DNA of 61,420 nucleotides. Origin: Verrucomicrobiota bacterium (lineage in GTDB: Bacteria > Verrucomicrobiota > Verrucomicrobiia > Limisphaerales > JAFGQR01). This document shows positions 42,889 to 52,295 of the stretch, piece after piece. Each line of letters begins with the position of its first letter. The first letter of the stretch is position 1. A program made the translations under genes and the position numbers. Below the pieces are notes generated by a model that saw nothing but the letters and a program-made list of their open reading frames with translations, did not search any database and had not been told where the DNA came from. Location: NCBI GenBank assembly GCA_016935555.1, contig JAFGQR010000127.1:1-61420 (forward strand). Direction: 5' to 3'.

Positions 42889-43914
42889 ATGAGCTGTCGC
42901 GAGCGATTTCGGCGCGCGTGTCGGTGTGAGGCGGTGGACCGACCGCCGGTGTGGCTGATGCGGCAGGCGGGGCGGGTGTTGCCGGAGTATCGCGCGCTCA
43001 GGGAGAAGCACACGTTTCTCGAGCTGGTGCGCACGCCGGAGCTGGCGGCCGAGGCGACGCTCCAGCCCATCCGGCGGTTTGGGTTTGACGCCGCGATTGT
43101 GTTTTCGGACATCCTGGTGGTGGCGGAGGCGCTGGGGCAGCCGTATGCGTTTTCGGACGAGGGCGGTTTGCGATTTGAGTGGCTGTTGCGGCATTCGGAC
43201 GATGTGAGGCGGCTGGATGCGGGGGGGGTTGTGGAGCGGCTTGGGTATGTGGGGCAGGCGCTGAGGCGTGCGGGGGCGGAGCTGGGCGGGCGCACGGCGC
43301 TGATTGGGTTTGCGGGGTCGCCGTGGACGCTGGCCAATTTCATGATGGAGGGCGGGGGTGTCCGGGAGCCGCTCAGGGCCCGGGAGCTGTTTTACGGGAA
43401 CCGGGCGATGTTCATGGCGCTGTGCGAGGTCCTGACGCGCGCGGTGACGGACTGTCTGCAGGTGCAGATCGACGCGGGCGCGGATGCGGTGCAACTCTTC
43501 GACAGTCTGGGCCACCTTCTGCCTGCAGGCGAATTCGAAGCCGCGTCGGGCCGGTGGATGCAGCGGGTGATCGCGGGTCTGCGCGGGCAGGTGCCGGTCA
43601 TTGTGTTTTCGCGGGGTGCGCATGGGGACGGGGCAGCTCTGGTGGAGACGGGGGCGCAGGTGGTGGGGGTGGACTGGACGGTGTCGCTGGAGGCGGCGAG
43701 GCGGGTGTTGCCGGCCACGGTGGGGATACAGGGCAATCTGGATCCGGCGCTGCTGAACACGGATCCCGAGACGGTGGCGGCGGAGACGCGGCGCATTTTG
43801 AGCGTGCTGCGGGGCCGGCCGGGGCACATTTTCAATCTGGGTCACGGGGTGCCGCCGGGGGCGCGGCTCGAGGCCATCGAGAGCCTGGTGTACACGGTGG
43901 CGCGGTTTGCATGA
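42889..43914 (+). CDS. hemE: Uroporphyrinogen decarboxylase
   Basis: HemE removes four carboxyl groups from uroporphyrinogen III to give coproporphyrinogen III. The signature PVWLMRQAGRVLPEYRALRE is at the N-terminus. Other family blocks are FDAAIVFSDILVVAEALG, LIGFAGSPWTLANFMMEGG, DAVQLFDSLGHLLP and FNLGHGVPPGA. ATG 42889 leaves the usual short N-terminus (341 aa); ATG 42820 would add 23 unconserved residues. The stop overlaps hemN (ATGA). It is the first gene of the hemE-hemN-orf-hemY-hemH operon. Confidence 0.95.
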   Translation: MSCRERFRRACRCEAVDRPPVWLMRQAGRVLPEYRALREKHTFLELVRTPELAAEATLQPIRRFGFDAAIVFSDILVVAEALGQPYAFSDEGGLRFEWLLRHSDDVRRLDAGGVVERLGYVGQALRRAGAELGGRTALIGFAGSPWTLANFMMEGGGVREPLRARELFYGNRAMFMALCEVLTRAVTDCLQVQIDAGADAVQLFDSLGHLLPAGEFEAASGRWMQRVIAGLRGQVPVIVFSRGAHGDGAALVETGAQVVGVDWTVSLEAARRVLPATVGIQGNLDPALLNTDPETVAAETRRILSVLRGRPGHIFNLGHGVPPGARLEAIESLVYTVARFA

Positions 43915-45290
43915 GCCGACTCGACGTCAATCTCGAGCTGATCCGGAAATACAACGTGCCGGGTCCGCGCTACACGTCGTTCCCGCCGGCGACGAAGTTC
44001 ACCGACGGGTTCACGTGGGCCGAGCTCGAAGCCGAGATTGCGCGGAACAACCGGGTCCCGCGCGAGGTGTCGTTGTATGTGCACATTCCGTTCTGCGAGA
44101 CGCTCTGCTGGTTTTGCGGGTGCACGACGGTGATCACGCGGCAGCATCGCCAGGGCGCCATGTACCTGGAACGCCTCCGGCGGGAAGTGTCGGGGATGGC
44201 GGGGCGTTTGCATCCGGGGCGGCGGGTGGTTCAGGTGCATTGCGGCGGCGGTTCGCCGACGTTTCTGGCTCCGGCGGAGCTGCGGGGGCTGGGGGGGATT
44301 CTCCGCGGGCATTTCACGATGGCTGAGGATGTCGAGGCCGCCGTGGAGATCGACCCGCGCCGGCTGACTGCGGATCACGTCGCCGCGCTGCGCGAGGCGG
44401 GGTTCAACCGGGCGTCGGTGGGGGTTCAGGATTTCCATCCCCAGGTGCAGCGGGCGGTGCATCGTGTGCAGTCGCGGGCGCTGACCGCGCAGGCCATCGC
44501 CTGGATCCGCGAGGCCGGGTTCGCGTCGCTGAACATCGACCTGATTTACGGGCTGCCGTATCAGACGGTGCGCTCGTTCGGGGACACGCTGGACCAGGTT
44601 TTGGAGCTGCGGCCCGATCGTCTTGCGGTGTTCAACTACGCCCACGTGCCGTGGCTGAAGCCTTCGCAGAAGATCCTGGAAACGCGCGCCCGTCTGCCCT
44701 CTCCGGAAACGAAGCTGGAGCTGCTCAAGCTGGTGACGGAGAAGCTGACCGGCGAGGGCGGGTATGTGTATATCGGCATGGACCATTTCGCGCGTCCGGA
44801 CGACGAGTTGGCGGTGGCCCAGCGCAACGGGACTCTTCAGCGCAATTTTCAGGGCTACAGCACCCGCGGCGGCGCCGACATTTACGGCTTTGGGATGTCG
44901 GCCATTTCGCAAACGGACCGTGTTTATTGGCAGAACCACAAGGAACTGCCGGCGTATGAGGCCGCCGTGGACGCCGGCCGTGCCCCGCTGGCGCGCGGGT
45001 ATGCGGTGACGGCGGACGACGTCCTGCGCCGCCGGATGATCATGGAGCTGATGTGCAATCTGGGACTGGACTACGCGGCGCTCTCGCGCCAGGCCGGGAC
45101 GAATGTGGCCGGGTATTTCGCGAGCGAAATCGCGTCGCTCGGTGACATGGAGGCCGACGGCTTGTTGAGGCGAAGCCCGGCCGGCATCGAAATCACCAAC
45201 CTCGGCCGGCTGCTCATTCGCAACATCGCCATGCGGTTCGATCCGTATCTGCCCCGGGAATCCGAGCGTCGGTTTTCGCGGACGATATGA
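43911..45290 (+). CDS. hemN: Oxygen-independent coproporphyrinogen III dehydrogenase
   Basis: Radical SAM enzyme that converts coproporphyrinogen III to protoporphyrinogen IX without oxygen. The N-terminus NVPGPRYTSFPPATKF is diagnostic for HemN rather than HemW. The cluster motif CETLCWFCGC places Cys at residues 62, 66 and 69, with the extra conserved Cys71. VHCGGGSPTFL and SVGVQDFHPQVQ follow, and HemN-type C-terminal residues reach RFSRTI. 459 aa, normal for the family. The start overlaps the hemE stop (ATGA). Its presence indicates haem synthesis under low oxygen. Confidence 0.95.
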   Translation: MSRLDVNLELIRKYNVPGPRYTSFPPATKFTDGFTWAELEAEIARNNRVPREVSLYVHIPFCETLCWFCGCTTVITRQHRQGAMYLERLRREVSGMAGRLHPGRRVVQVHCGGGSPTFLAPAELRGLGGILRGHFTMAEDVEAAVEIDPRRLTADHVAALREAGFNRASVGVQDFHPQVQRAVHRVQSRALTAQAIAWIREAGFASLNIDLIYGLPYQTVRSFGDTLDQVLELRPDRLAVFNYAHVPWLKPSQKILETRARLPSPETKLELLKLVTEKLTGEGGYVYIGMDHFARPDDELAVAQRNGTLQRNFQGYSTRGGADIYGFGMSAISQTDRVYWQNHKELPAYEAAVDAGRAPLARGYAVTADDVLRRRMIMELMCNLGLDYAALSRQAGTNVAGYFASEIASLGDMEADGLLRRSPAGIEITNLGRLLIRNIAMRFDPYLPRESERRFSRTI

Positions 45291-45493
45291 GGGGAGCCGG
45301 AGGCCCGTGGGCGGGAGCGGCACAACGAGGAACGGCTGGGTTCCAGCGCGTCAGCCCCCCGGGATGCCATGGTTTCGGGGGTTCTTGGCGGACGCTGGCT
45401 GGCGGCCTGGGGTGCGCGTGTGGTGTTCGGCTTCGGGCTTGGCATTTGGCGCGATGGGGACCACCTTGGCGTGACGTGTTACAGAAGCGATGA
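45287..45493 (+). CDS. Hypothetical 68-codon ORF bridging hemN and hemY
   Basis: An ATG-started frame whose first codon overlaps the hemN stop (ATGA at 45287-45290) and whose stop overlaps the hemY ATG (ATGA at 45490-45493). Both junctions are the same as the other coupled junctions of this operon. The product is rich in Gly, Arg, Trp and Cys (CHGFGGSWRTLAGGLGCACG) and matches nothing recognised. It could be a true small protein or a translational bridge that keeps ribosomes moving between hemN and hemY, or chance. Confidence 0.3.
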   Translation: MRGAGGPWAGAAQRGTAGFQRVSPPGCHGFGGSWRTLAGGLGCACGVRLRAWHLARWGPPWRDVLQKR

Positions 45494-46857
45494 AGTCGGT
45501 GGCGATCATTGGCGCCGGGATTACGGGGCTGACGGCGGGCTACGGGCTGCGGCAGGCGGGCCTTGGGGTGACGCTTTATGAATCCACGCCGCGCGTCGGG
45601 GGGGTCATCCAGACGTCGCGGCAGGGAGGGTATCTGGCCGAGCACGGGCCGAACACGATTCTCGAGACGTCGCCTCGGATCACGGCGCTTCTGGCGGCGC
45701 TGGGGCTGGAGGGCCGCCGCTGCGATTCGGATCCGAGGGCGGAGGCGCGGTTCATCGTGCGGGGGCGGCGGCCGGTGGCGATGCCCGGGGGGGCGCTGGG
45801 TTTTTTTGTGTCGTCGTTCTTCTCGTGGTCGGCGAAGGGCCGGCTGCTGAGGGAGCCCTTCATTGGGCGGGCGAGCCGGGAGGAGAGCGTGGCGGAGTTT
45901 GTGGTGCGCCGGCTGGGGCGGGAGTTTCTTGATTATGCGATCAACCCGTTGGTCAGTGGGATTTATGCGGGCGATCCGGCCCGGTTGTCCATCCAGCACG
46001 CGTTCCCGAAGATTTACAACCTGGAACGCCGCTATGGGTCGCTGATACGGGGCCAGATTCTGGGCGCGCGGGAGCGGCGGCGGCGGGCGGAGGTTAGCAA
46101 GGCGCATGCGAAGAAATTCTCGTTTGACGAGGGGCTGCAGGTGTTGCCGGACGCGTTGCACCGGCAGTTGGGAGGGGCGGTGCGGCTGAATGCCACCGTG
46201 ACGGGCGTGGTTCAGAGCGGATCGGGTTGGACGGTGCGGTTTACGGACGGGGCCGGCCCGCAAACGCAGGCGCACGCGGCGGTTTTGTATGTGGGGACGG
46301 CGCACCGTTTGGGGGAGCTGGCGGTGGAGGCGGCGGTGCCGATGCCGCTGGCGGAGTTTTCCGGGATCGAGTATCCGCCGGTGGCGAGCGTTGTGCTCGG
46401 GTTCCGGCGGGAGGATGTGGCGCATCCGTGCTGCGGGTTTGGGATGTTGATTCCCCGGGTGGAGGGTTTTGAGATCCTGGGCACGATTTTTTCCTCCGCG
46501 CTGTTTCCGGGTCGGGCTCCGGAGGGGCACGTGACGCTGACGAGCTACCTGGGGGGCGCGCAGCATCCGGAGGCGGGGGGGTGGGGGGAGGGGCGGCTGG
46601 TGGAGGCGACGTTGGGGGATTTGCGGACGCTGTTGGGGGTGAGAGGTGAGCCGACGTTCCAGCACGTGGTTCACTGGCCGAGGGCCATCCCGCAGTATGA
46701 GGTCGGGTATGGCCGCTACAAGGAGCTGATGGACGCGATCGAGCGCGCGGCGCCGGGGTTCTTTTTTGCGGGGCATTATCGGGACGGGGTGTCGTTGGGG
46801 GACTCGATGGTGGCGGGGCTGCGGGCTGCCGAGCGTGTGGGAGGTTATCTGGCATGA
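45490..46857 (+). CDS. hemY: Protoporphyrinogen/coproporphyrinogen oxidase
   Basis: FAD-dependent oxidase of the HemY type that aromatises the porphyrinogen ring. The FAD-binding start is VAIIGAGITGLTAGYGLRQAG, followed by YESTPRVGGVIQT and LAEHGPNTILE. INPLVSGIYAGDPARLSIQHAFP marks the family further on, and the C-terminal FAD region is FAGHYRDGVSLGDSMVAGL. 455 aa. Together with HemN the protoporphyrin route is indicated; the enzyme may also act on coproporphyrinogen. The stop overlaps hemH (ATGA). Confidence 0.93.
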   Translation: MKSVAIIGAGITGLTAGYGLRQAGLGVTLYESTPRVGGVIQTSRQGGYLAEHGPNTILETSPRITALLAALGLEGRRCDSDPRAEARFIVRGRRPVAMPGGALGFFVSSFFSWSAKGRLLREPFIGRASREESVAEFVVRRLGREFLDYAINPLVSGIYAGDPARLSIQHAFPKIYNLERRYGSLIRGQILGARERRRRAEVSKAHAKKFSFDEGLQVLPDALHRQLGGAVRLNATVTGVVQSGSGWTVRFTDGAGPQTQAHAAVLYVGTAHRLGELAVEAAVPMPLAEFSGIEYPPVASVVLGFRREDVAHPCCGFGMLIPRVEGFEILGTIFSSALFPGRAPEGHVTLTSYLGGAQHPEAGGWGEGRLVEATLGDLRTLLGVRGEPTFQHVVHWPRAIPQYEVGYGRYKELMDAIERAAPGFFFAGHYRDGVSLGDSMVAGLRAAERVGGYLA

Positions 46858-47900
46858 GCCGGCGGGGGGTGTTGTTGGTGAACCTGGGGTCGCCGGAGTC
46901 GGCGTCGGTGCCCGACGTGCGCCGTTATTTGCGGGAGTTTCTGATGGATCGGCGGGTGATGGACGTGGCGTATCCGTGGCGGTGGCTGGTGGTGCACGGC
47001 GCGATTCTGCCGAGGCGACCCCGACGGTCCGCCGAGGCTTATGGCAAGATCTGGACGGCGGAGGGATCGCCGCTGGTCGCCACGAGCCGCAAGGTTCGGG
47101 AGGAACTGGCGCGGCGGGTGGGGATGCCGGTCGGGCTGGCGATGCGCTACCGGAACCCGACCATCGCGAGCGCGATCGGGCGGCTGAGCGGGGAGGGGGT
47201 GGATTCGCTGCTGCTGATTCCGATGTTCCCGCACTATGCGATGTCGACCTTCGAGACGGTTGTGGAGCGCGTGAGGGAAGTTCAGGCGCGGGTCGCGCCT
47301 GCGATGGAGGTTCGGGTGGTGGCGCCGTATTATGACGATCCGGGTTACATCAACGCCCTGGTGGCCAGCGCCTCGGAAGCTCTGAGCCAGCCGCACGACC
47401 ACGTGCTCTTCAGCTATCACGGCCTGCCCGAACGCCACCTGCGCAAGACCGATCCCACGGGCGCGCACTGCCTGAGGGTCGAGAACTGCTGCGAGGTTCC
47501 CAGCGAGGCGCATCGGACCTGTTACCGCGCGCAGTGTTTCCGCACCACCGACGCGTTCGTGCGCCGCGCCGGGGTCACCCGCTACTCCGTGGCGTTCCAG
47601 TCGCGTCTGGGCCGGGAGCCCTGGCTGCGGCCGTATACGGACCGGGAAATCGTGCGGCTGGCCAGGGACGGCGTCCGGCGGCTGGCGGTGATTTGCCCGT
47701 CGTTTGTGGCGGACTGCCTGGAGACGCTCGAGGAGATCGGGCTGCGCGGGCGCGAGGTGTTCCTGGCGTCCGGGGGGCGTGGGTTCACGCTGATCCCGTG
47801 TCTCAATGTGCATCCCGACTGGATTGCGGCGCTGGAGGCGATGGTGTCGCGCGCGTTTGCCTCGCCCGCATCCCGGGGCGCAGCCGGCCGGGCCGGGTGA
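46854..47900 (+). CDS. hemH: Ferrochelatase with Cys-rich segment
   Basis: HemH inserts ferrous iron into the porphyrin. The start GVLLVNLGSPESAS, VGLAMRYRNP, the catalytic His189 in FSYHGLPERHL, and the conserved Glu of SFVADCLETLEEI are visible. A Cys-rich stretch with Cys206, Cys212, Cys213, Cys223 and Cys228 follows the catalytic His. Some bacterial ferrochelatases carry a [2Fe-2S] cluster bound by an internal Cys group, so a cluster is possible here (inference). 348 aa. It is the last gene of the haem operon. The 163 nt downstream show no gene. Confidence 0.94.
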   Translation: MSRRGVLLVNLGSPESASVPDVRRYLREFLMDRRVMDVAYPWRWLVVHGAILPRRPRRSAEAYGKIWTAEGSPLVATSRKVREELARRVGMPVGLAMRYRNPTIASAIGRLSGEGVDSLLLIPMFPHYAMSTFETVVERVREVQARVAPAMEVRVVAPYYDDPGYINALVASASEALSQPHDHVLFSYHGLPERHLRKTDPTGAHCLRVENCCEVPSEAHRTCYRAQCFRTTDAFVRRAGVTRYSVAFQSRLGREPWLRPYTDREIVRLARDGVRRLAVICPSFVADCLETLEEIGLRGREVFLASGGRGFTLIPCLNVHPDWIAALEAMVSRAFASPASRGAAGRAG

Positions 47901-48063
47901 AGCTGCGGGGCGCCGCGGGGGCCGGGAGGTGATGGGGGGCGGCTTGTCCAACGCCGGTCGCGCATGGCGCGTGACGGGGTTGGCCTGGCGGGGTGTCGCG
48001 GGGCGTTTCCAAAATTTCTTTTGAGTTTCTCGTTGACCGCCGCGGGCGATTTATGGCGGTATC

Positions 48064-51000
48064 ATGCATCGATTTTTGCCCCGGGAACAGTTTGGGCAAA
48101 GCGCAGGCATGCCGAAGTTGTCGAGACAATCCAAGCGGCCCGGCCGGGTGGCGGGCACGACGAAGTACGACGCGCACCACACGGTGTTGGACAGGACGTA
48201 TGGCGCGCTGGCGGATTTGCGTCGCGAGCTGGCGGACTCGAAGAGTCTGGTGGCGGGGCGCGCGGAGCTGTTGCGCGCGCTGGCGGACTGCACGGATTCG
48301 CAGCGCGCGTGGCTGCTGCTCGAGGATTATTTCGAGAAGCTGTCGCTGTCCCGGCGCGATTTTGCGGGGGCGACGTGGTGGTCTCGGATGCTGGCGGCGA
48401 CGGGTTCCGCGCGGCTGGAGGAGCTGGCGATGCTGTTTTTGCGGGCCAACCGTCCGCTGCCTCCGGAGTTGAGCGCCTACGCGAGCGCGCAGCGCTTTGC
48501 GGAAATCACGCACGCCGAGCGCGAGCAGCAGGCGCTCCAGGAGATGGAGCATTGGCTGTTCCCGCCGGCTCCGCCCCATCTGGATTCGCCCCGGGCGGCG
48601 TTGCGGGTGGTCTGCGAGGTGCGGCCCGTGGCGGACCAACGCGCGTTGCACGCGCTGGTGGTGCGGCTCCATCTCCACCGGCCGCGCAGCGGCGAGAAGG
48701 TGCGTCCGCTGGCGGAGGTCGTGGACCTGACGCGTCGCGCCGCGCACGAGCAGGAGTTGTTTTCGCCGGGCGACTGGGAGTTCATGCGATGGCTGGCGGA
48801 AACCTACCCGGCGCCGGCGCCAGGCTGCGAGTTGCTGGCGTTGACGGGGTGCGCCCTGTTGCAATGGCTGTCGCGGTGGGGGCAGGAGGATCGGCTGGAG
48901 CTGGGGGGGCAATGGCTGCGGTTTACGGGCGGGATCGTGACCGTGACCCCTCGCATGGACAACGGGGACATGGAGCTGCAGATCAGCCACGGGCTGGCGT
49001 CGTCCGACGCCGGGATGGCGCCGTTTCGCGACACGCCCGTGTTTGCCGGGCGCCCCGCGCTGATGCTCTGCGGGCGCACCGTGTATGTCGTTCATGATGC
49101 GCCTCCGGCTTCGGTGGTCGAGTATTGGTCGCGGGCTTCCCGGCTGCCGGTGCGGGTGCTCAGCGAGCGTCTGCGCGTCGAACTCCGGAAATGCAGCAAG
49201 ACCGCCGGCCATGGCGACGGGGGATGCGGGCGCGAACGGATTCATGCGGATGGCTTGCCGGCTGCGGGTGGGGAGGGTGAGTCTGGCGGAGACGAGGCCT
49301 GCCGGGAGGTGGCGCGGGACCTGGAGCAGTGGCTGTTGCCGGCGGAGAGCGGGGTGACGGGGCCGTCGGCGGCGCTGCAATTGCGGACGTTTCTGCGACC
49401 CTCCGGCGAGCAGCCGTCGTTGTTCGAGTTGGCGGTGCGGTTCGAACTGGCGCCGTGTCGCGGCGGGCGCAAGACGGGTTCGCCGGCGCGGATTGCCGAA
49501 GTGATCCGGCGCGCGGCTCGGGATGCGGAGGGGATGGGGTCCGAGGACGGCCGGTTTCTGGCGTGGGTGGGGGAGCAGTTTTCCAGGGAAGAGCTTGGCG
49601 GGAACGTGTTGCGGCTTGACGGGCTGCGGCTTCTGCGGTGGCTGGCGCACTGGGGCCGGCGGTCGCGCCTGTCCCTGAACGGCGCCCCGCTGCGTTTTCA
49701 AGGGCAGGTCATGTCGTTGACTCCCCACCTCGAAGACCGCGGCCAGGGCTTGCTGTTCATCCATCGCCTCGGCCTGCCGTCGGGCGAGACGCGTCCCCTG
49801 TCCGAGGCCCGGTTTCTGGGGGGGCAGCCGGCGCTGGTGCTGGTGGAGCACACGTTTTACCTGCTGCGCCATCCGCCTCCGCCGTTGCTGATTGCCTACT
49901 GGGCGGAGAATCCGGCGGTATCGGTTCATCATTTGAGCCACCGGTTGCGCACCCATTTGCGGAGGACTCAGGCTGGCAGGAGCGTGGATTGGGATCAGTT
50001 GTGCATCACCCACCGGGCGAGGCCGCGGTTCATTTTCGAGTTGAGCAAGGACAAGGACATTGTCGAACTGCGTCTCAAGGCGATTGCGGAAGACGACGGC
50101 AGCGAGTGGCATTGGACCGGTCAGGAATGGCAGCCCGACCGGCGCCGGACCCCGCCGGGTGAGAAGCCCGAGATCCTGGAGGACCCGCGTCTGGACGCGG
50201 TGGTGCGGTGGCTGCGGCTGCTGGACTGGTTCACGCCGGAGCCCGGGCTTTGGGTGGGGGACGCGAGCGAGAATTTTCTGAACACGCTGGCGATGGCATG
50301 GCCGAGCAAGCCTGCCGAGGCGGACTACCTGGGGAACCCGACATTCCAGCGGTTGTTCCTGGCGCCGCGGCGGCTGCGTCCCAAGCTGGTGGTCAGAGGC
50401 AGCGGCATTGACTGGCTGAGTGTCTCGGCGGAGTGGGAGCAGCAAGGTCTCAAGCTGACCAAGGCCGACTTGGAACGTCTGCGGGCCGCCACCACCCGTT
50501 TTGTGAAGCTGCCCGACGCCGGCTGGGTCGAGCTGGACACCTCGTCCGTCGAGCGAGCCCAGGAGACCATGGCGGACCTGGGGATCGACGGCCTGAATCC
50601 GACTCCGATCCGGATTGGGATGGAGCAGGCGGCCGCTCTGGACGAGCAGGCGTTCCGACGTTTCATTGACAACCCTGAAATCCAGGCGTTGCGCAAGAAG
50701 CTCGAACATTTCGAGGGCATCCCGGAAGTCCGGCTGCCCGAAGGCGTGCAGGCCGAGCTGCGCCCCTACCAGAGGGAGGGGTTCAGCTTCCTGTGCCATC
50801 TCACCGGGATCCGACTGGGCGGCATTCTGGCGGACGACATGGGGTTGGGGAAGACGCTGCAAACGCTGACGTGGATCGCGTGGCTCAGCCAGCGCAACCG
50901 CAAGCAGCGCAAGCCCGTCCTGGTCATCTGCCCCGCTTCGGTGTTGCACAACTGGCGGCGCGAGGCGGAGCGTTTCACGCCTCAGCTGAAGGTGTTGGTG

Positions 51001-52155
51001 CTCGAAAGCGGCGCCGCCCGCCACCGGCTTCGCAAGCAAATCCCCCAGAACGACATCATCGTCACCAACTACGCGCTGCTGCGGCGGGACTGGGAGGAAC
51101 TGGAGAAGTTCCACTTCGCGGCGGTGATTCTCGACGAGGCCCAATTCATCAAAAACCCCGGGGCGCAAGTGACGGTCTCGGTCAAGAAGCTCAAGGCCAC
51201 CCAGCGGCTGGCGCTGACGGGCACCCCGCTCGAGAACCGGCTGTTGGACCTGTGGAGCATCACGGATTTCATCCAGCCCGGCTATCTCGGCACCCAGGAT
51301 CATTTTCTCCAGACCTACGAGCCGAAGGCCGAAGGTGAGGACAGCCTCACCGTGCAACGCATCGCCCGGCGGCGCCTCTCCGCCAAGCTGCGCCCGCTGC
51401 TGATGCGGCGTCTCAAGAAACAGGTTGCAAAGGATCTGCCCGACCGCATCGAGGAACGCCGCGACTGCGAGCTGGGCGAAGAGCAGCGCAAACTTTACCT
51501 GGCCGAACTGCGTCGCAGCCGCGACCAGGTGCTCAAAGCCGTCGCCGAAAAAGGCCTCGCCAAGAGCAAGATGCACGTGCTGGCCGCCCTCACGCGGCTG
51601 CGGCAGATCTGCTGCCACCCGACGCTGGTCGGCAACGATGCGCCTTCGGGCAAGACCGAAACGCTGTTCGAACTGCTCGAACCTCTGCTCGCCGAAGGCC
51701 AGAAGGTGCTTCTCTTCAGCCAGTTCGTCCAGATGCTCCGCATCCTCGAACGGGAATGCGCCGCGCGCCATCTCCCCACCCACATCCTCACCGGCGAAAC
51801 CAAGGAGCGCCACCAGGTTGTTCAGACCTTCCAGGACGATCCCAACGCCGCGGTCTTCCTGCTCAGCCTCCGCGCGGCCGGCACCGGCTTGAACCTGACC
51901 ACCGCCAGCTACGTCGTGCTCTACGACCCCTGGTGGAACCCCGCCGTCGAAGCCCAAGCCATCGACCGCTCCCACCGGATCGGCCAAACCCGCACCGTCA
52001 ACGCCTACCGCCTCATCGCCCCGGGAACCGTCGAGGAGAAGATCTATGACCTCCAACAGCGCAAAGCCCAGACCATCGCCGACGTCCTCGGCGAGGAGGG
52101 CTTCGCACGCAACCTCTCGCAAACCGATCTCGAATTCCTCTTCGCCGAGGATTGA
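48064..52155 (+). CDS. SNF2-family helicase with duplicated N-terminal module
   Basis: A 1363-aa Swi2/Snf2-type ATPase. The helicase core begins near residue 895 with LRPYQREGFSFLCHL. Motif I is LADDMGLGKTLQ (near 921), motif II ILDEAQFIK, motif III LALTGTPLENR, and in the second lobe LLFSQFVQML, RAAGTGLNLTTA and the arginine-finger motif IDRSHRIGQTR. Two regions of about 220 residues (about 160-378 and 417-636) are mutually similar, so the N-terminal module is duplicated. A third bacterial SNF2-associated region precedes the helicase. It is probably involved in DNA or chromatin-like complex remodelling; no nuclease partner is adjacent. ATG 48109 is an alternative start. Confidence 0.92.
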   Translation: MHRFLPREQFGQSAGMPKLSRQSKRPGRVAGTTKYDAHHTVLDRTYGALADLRRELADSKSLVAGRAELLRALADCTDSQRAWLLLEDYFEKLSLSRRDFAGATWWSRMLAATGSARLEELAMLFLRANRPLPPELSAYASAQRFAEITHAEREQQALQEMEHWLFPPAPPHLDSPRAALRVVCEVRPVADQRALHALVVRLHLHRPRSGEKVRPLAEVVDLTRRAAHEQELFSPGDWEFMRWLAETYPAPAPGCELLALTGCALLQWLSRWGQEDRLELGGQWLRFTGGIVTVTPRMDNGDMELQISHGLASSDAGMAPFRDTPVFAGRPALMLCGRTVYVVHDAPPASVVEYWSRASRLPVRVLSERLRVELRKCSKTAGHGDGGCGRERIHADGLPAAGGEGESGGDEACREVARDLEQWLLPAESGVTGPSAALQLRTFLRPSGEQPSLFELAVRFELAPCRGGRKTGSPARIAEVIRRAARDAEGMGSEDGRFLAWVGEQFSREELGGNVLRLDGLRLLRWLAHWGRRSRLSLNGAPLRFQGQVMSLTPHLEDRGQGLLFIHRLGLPSGETRPLSEARFLGGQPALVLVEHTFYLLRHPPPPLLIAYWAENPAVSVHHLSHRLRTHLRRTQAGRSVDWDQLCITHRARPRFIFELSKDKDIVELRLKAIAEDDGSEWHWTGQEWQPDRRRTPPGEKPEILEDPRLDAVVRWLRLLDWFTPEPGLWVGDASENFLNTLAMAWPSKPAEADYLGNPTFQRLFLAPRRLRPKLVVRGSGIDWLSVSAEWEQQGLKLTKADLERLRAATTRFVKLPDAGWVELDTSSVERAQETMADLGIDGLNPTPIRIGMEQAAALDEQAFRRFIDNPEIQALRKKLEHFEGIPEVRLPEGVQAELRPYQREGFSFLCHLTGIRLGGILADDMGLGKTLQTLTWIAWLSQRNRKQRKPVLVICPASVLHNWRREAERFTPQLKVLVLESGAARHRLRKQIPQNDIIVTNYALLRRDWEELEKFHFAAVILDEAQFIKNPGAQVTVSVKKLKATQRLALTGTPLENRLLDLWSITDFIQPGYLGTQDHFLQTYEPKAEGEDSLTVQRIARRRLSAKLRPLLMRRLKKQVAKDLPDRIEERRDCELGEEQRKLYLAELRRSRDQVLKAVAEKGLAKSKMHVLAALTRLRQICCHPTLVGNDAPSGKTETLFELLEPLLAEGQKVLLFSQFVQMLRILERECAARHLPTHILTGETKERHQVVQTFQDDPNAAVFLLSLRAAGTGLNLTTASYVVLYDPWWNPAVEAQAIDRSHRIGQTRTVNAYRLIAPGTVEEKIYDLQQRKAQTIADVLGEEGFARNLSQTDLEFLFAED

Positions 52156-52295
52156 TCCGCGGGGCGGCCGCTTTCAGGGCATCCCGGGGTTTCGGGGCGG
52201 CGCGTGGCGCGCGACCGCGCGCGGGTGCCTCGGTGGCCTTCGCCTCGCGACTCCGCGCTGGCGGTGGCCGTTGCGATCTGCTAAGGCTGGGTTCC

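Noticed and set aside
47803..52122. A 1439-codon open frame on the minus strand
   Set aside because: It is antisense to the SNF2 helicase, whose motifs are complete. Its own translation is Arg/Pro/Leu/Gln-rich with no family features, as expected for the shadow of a GC-rich gene.
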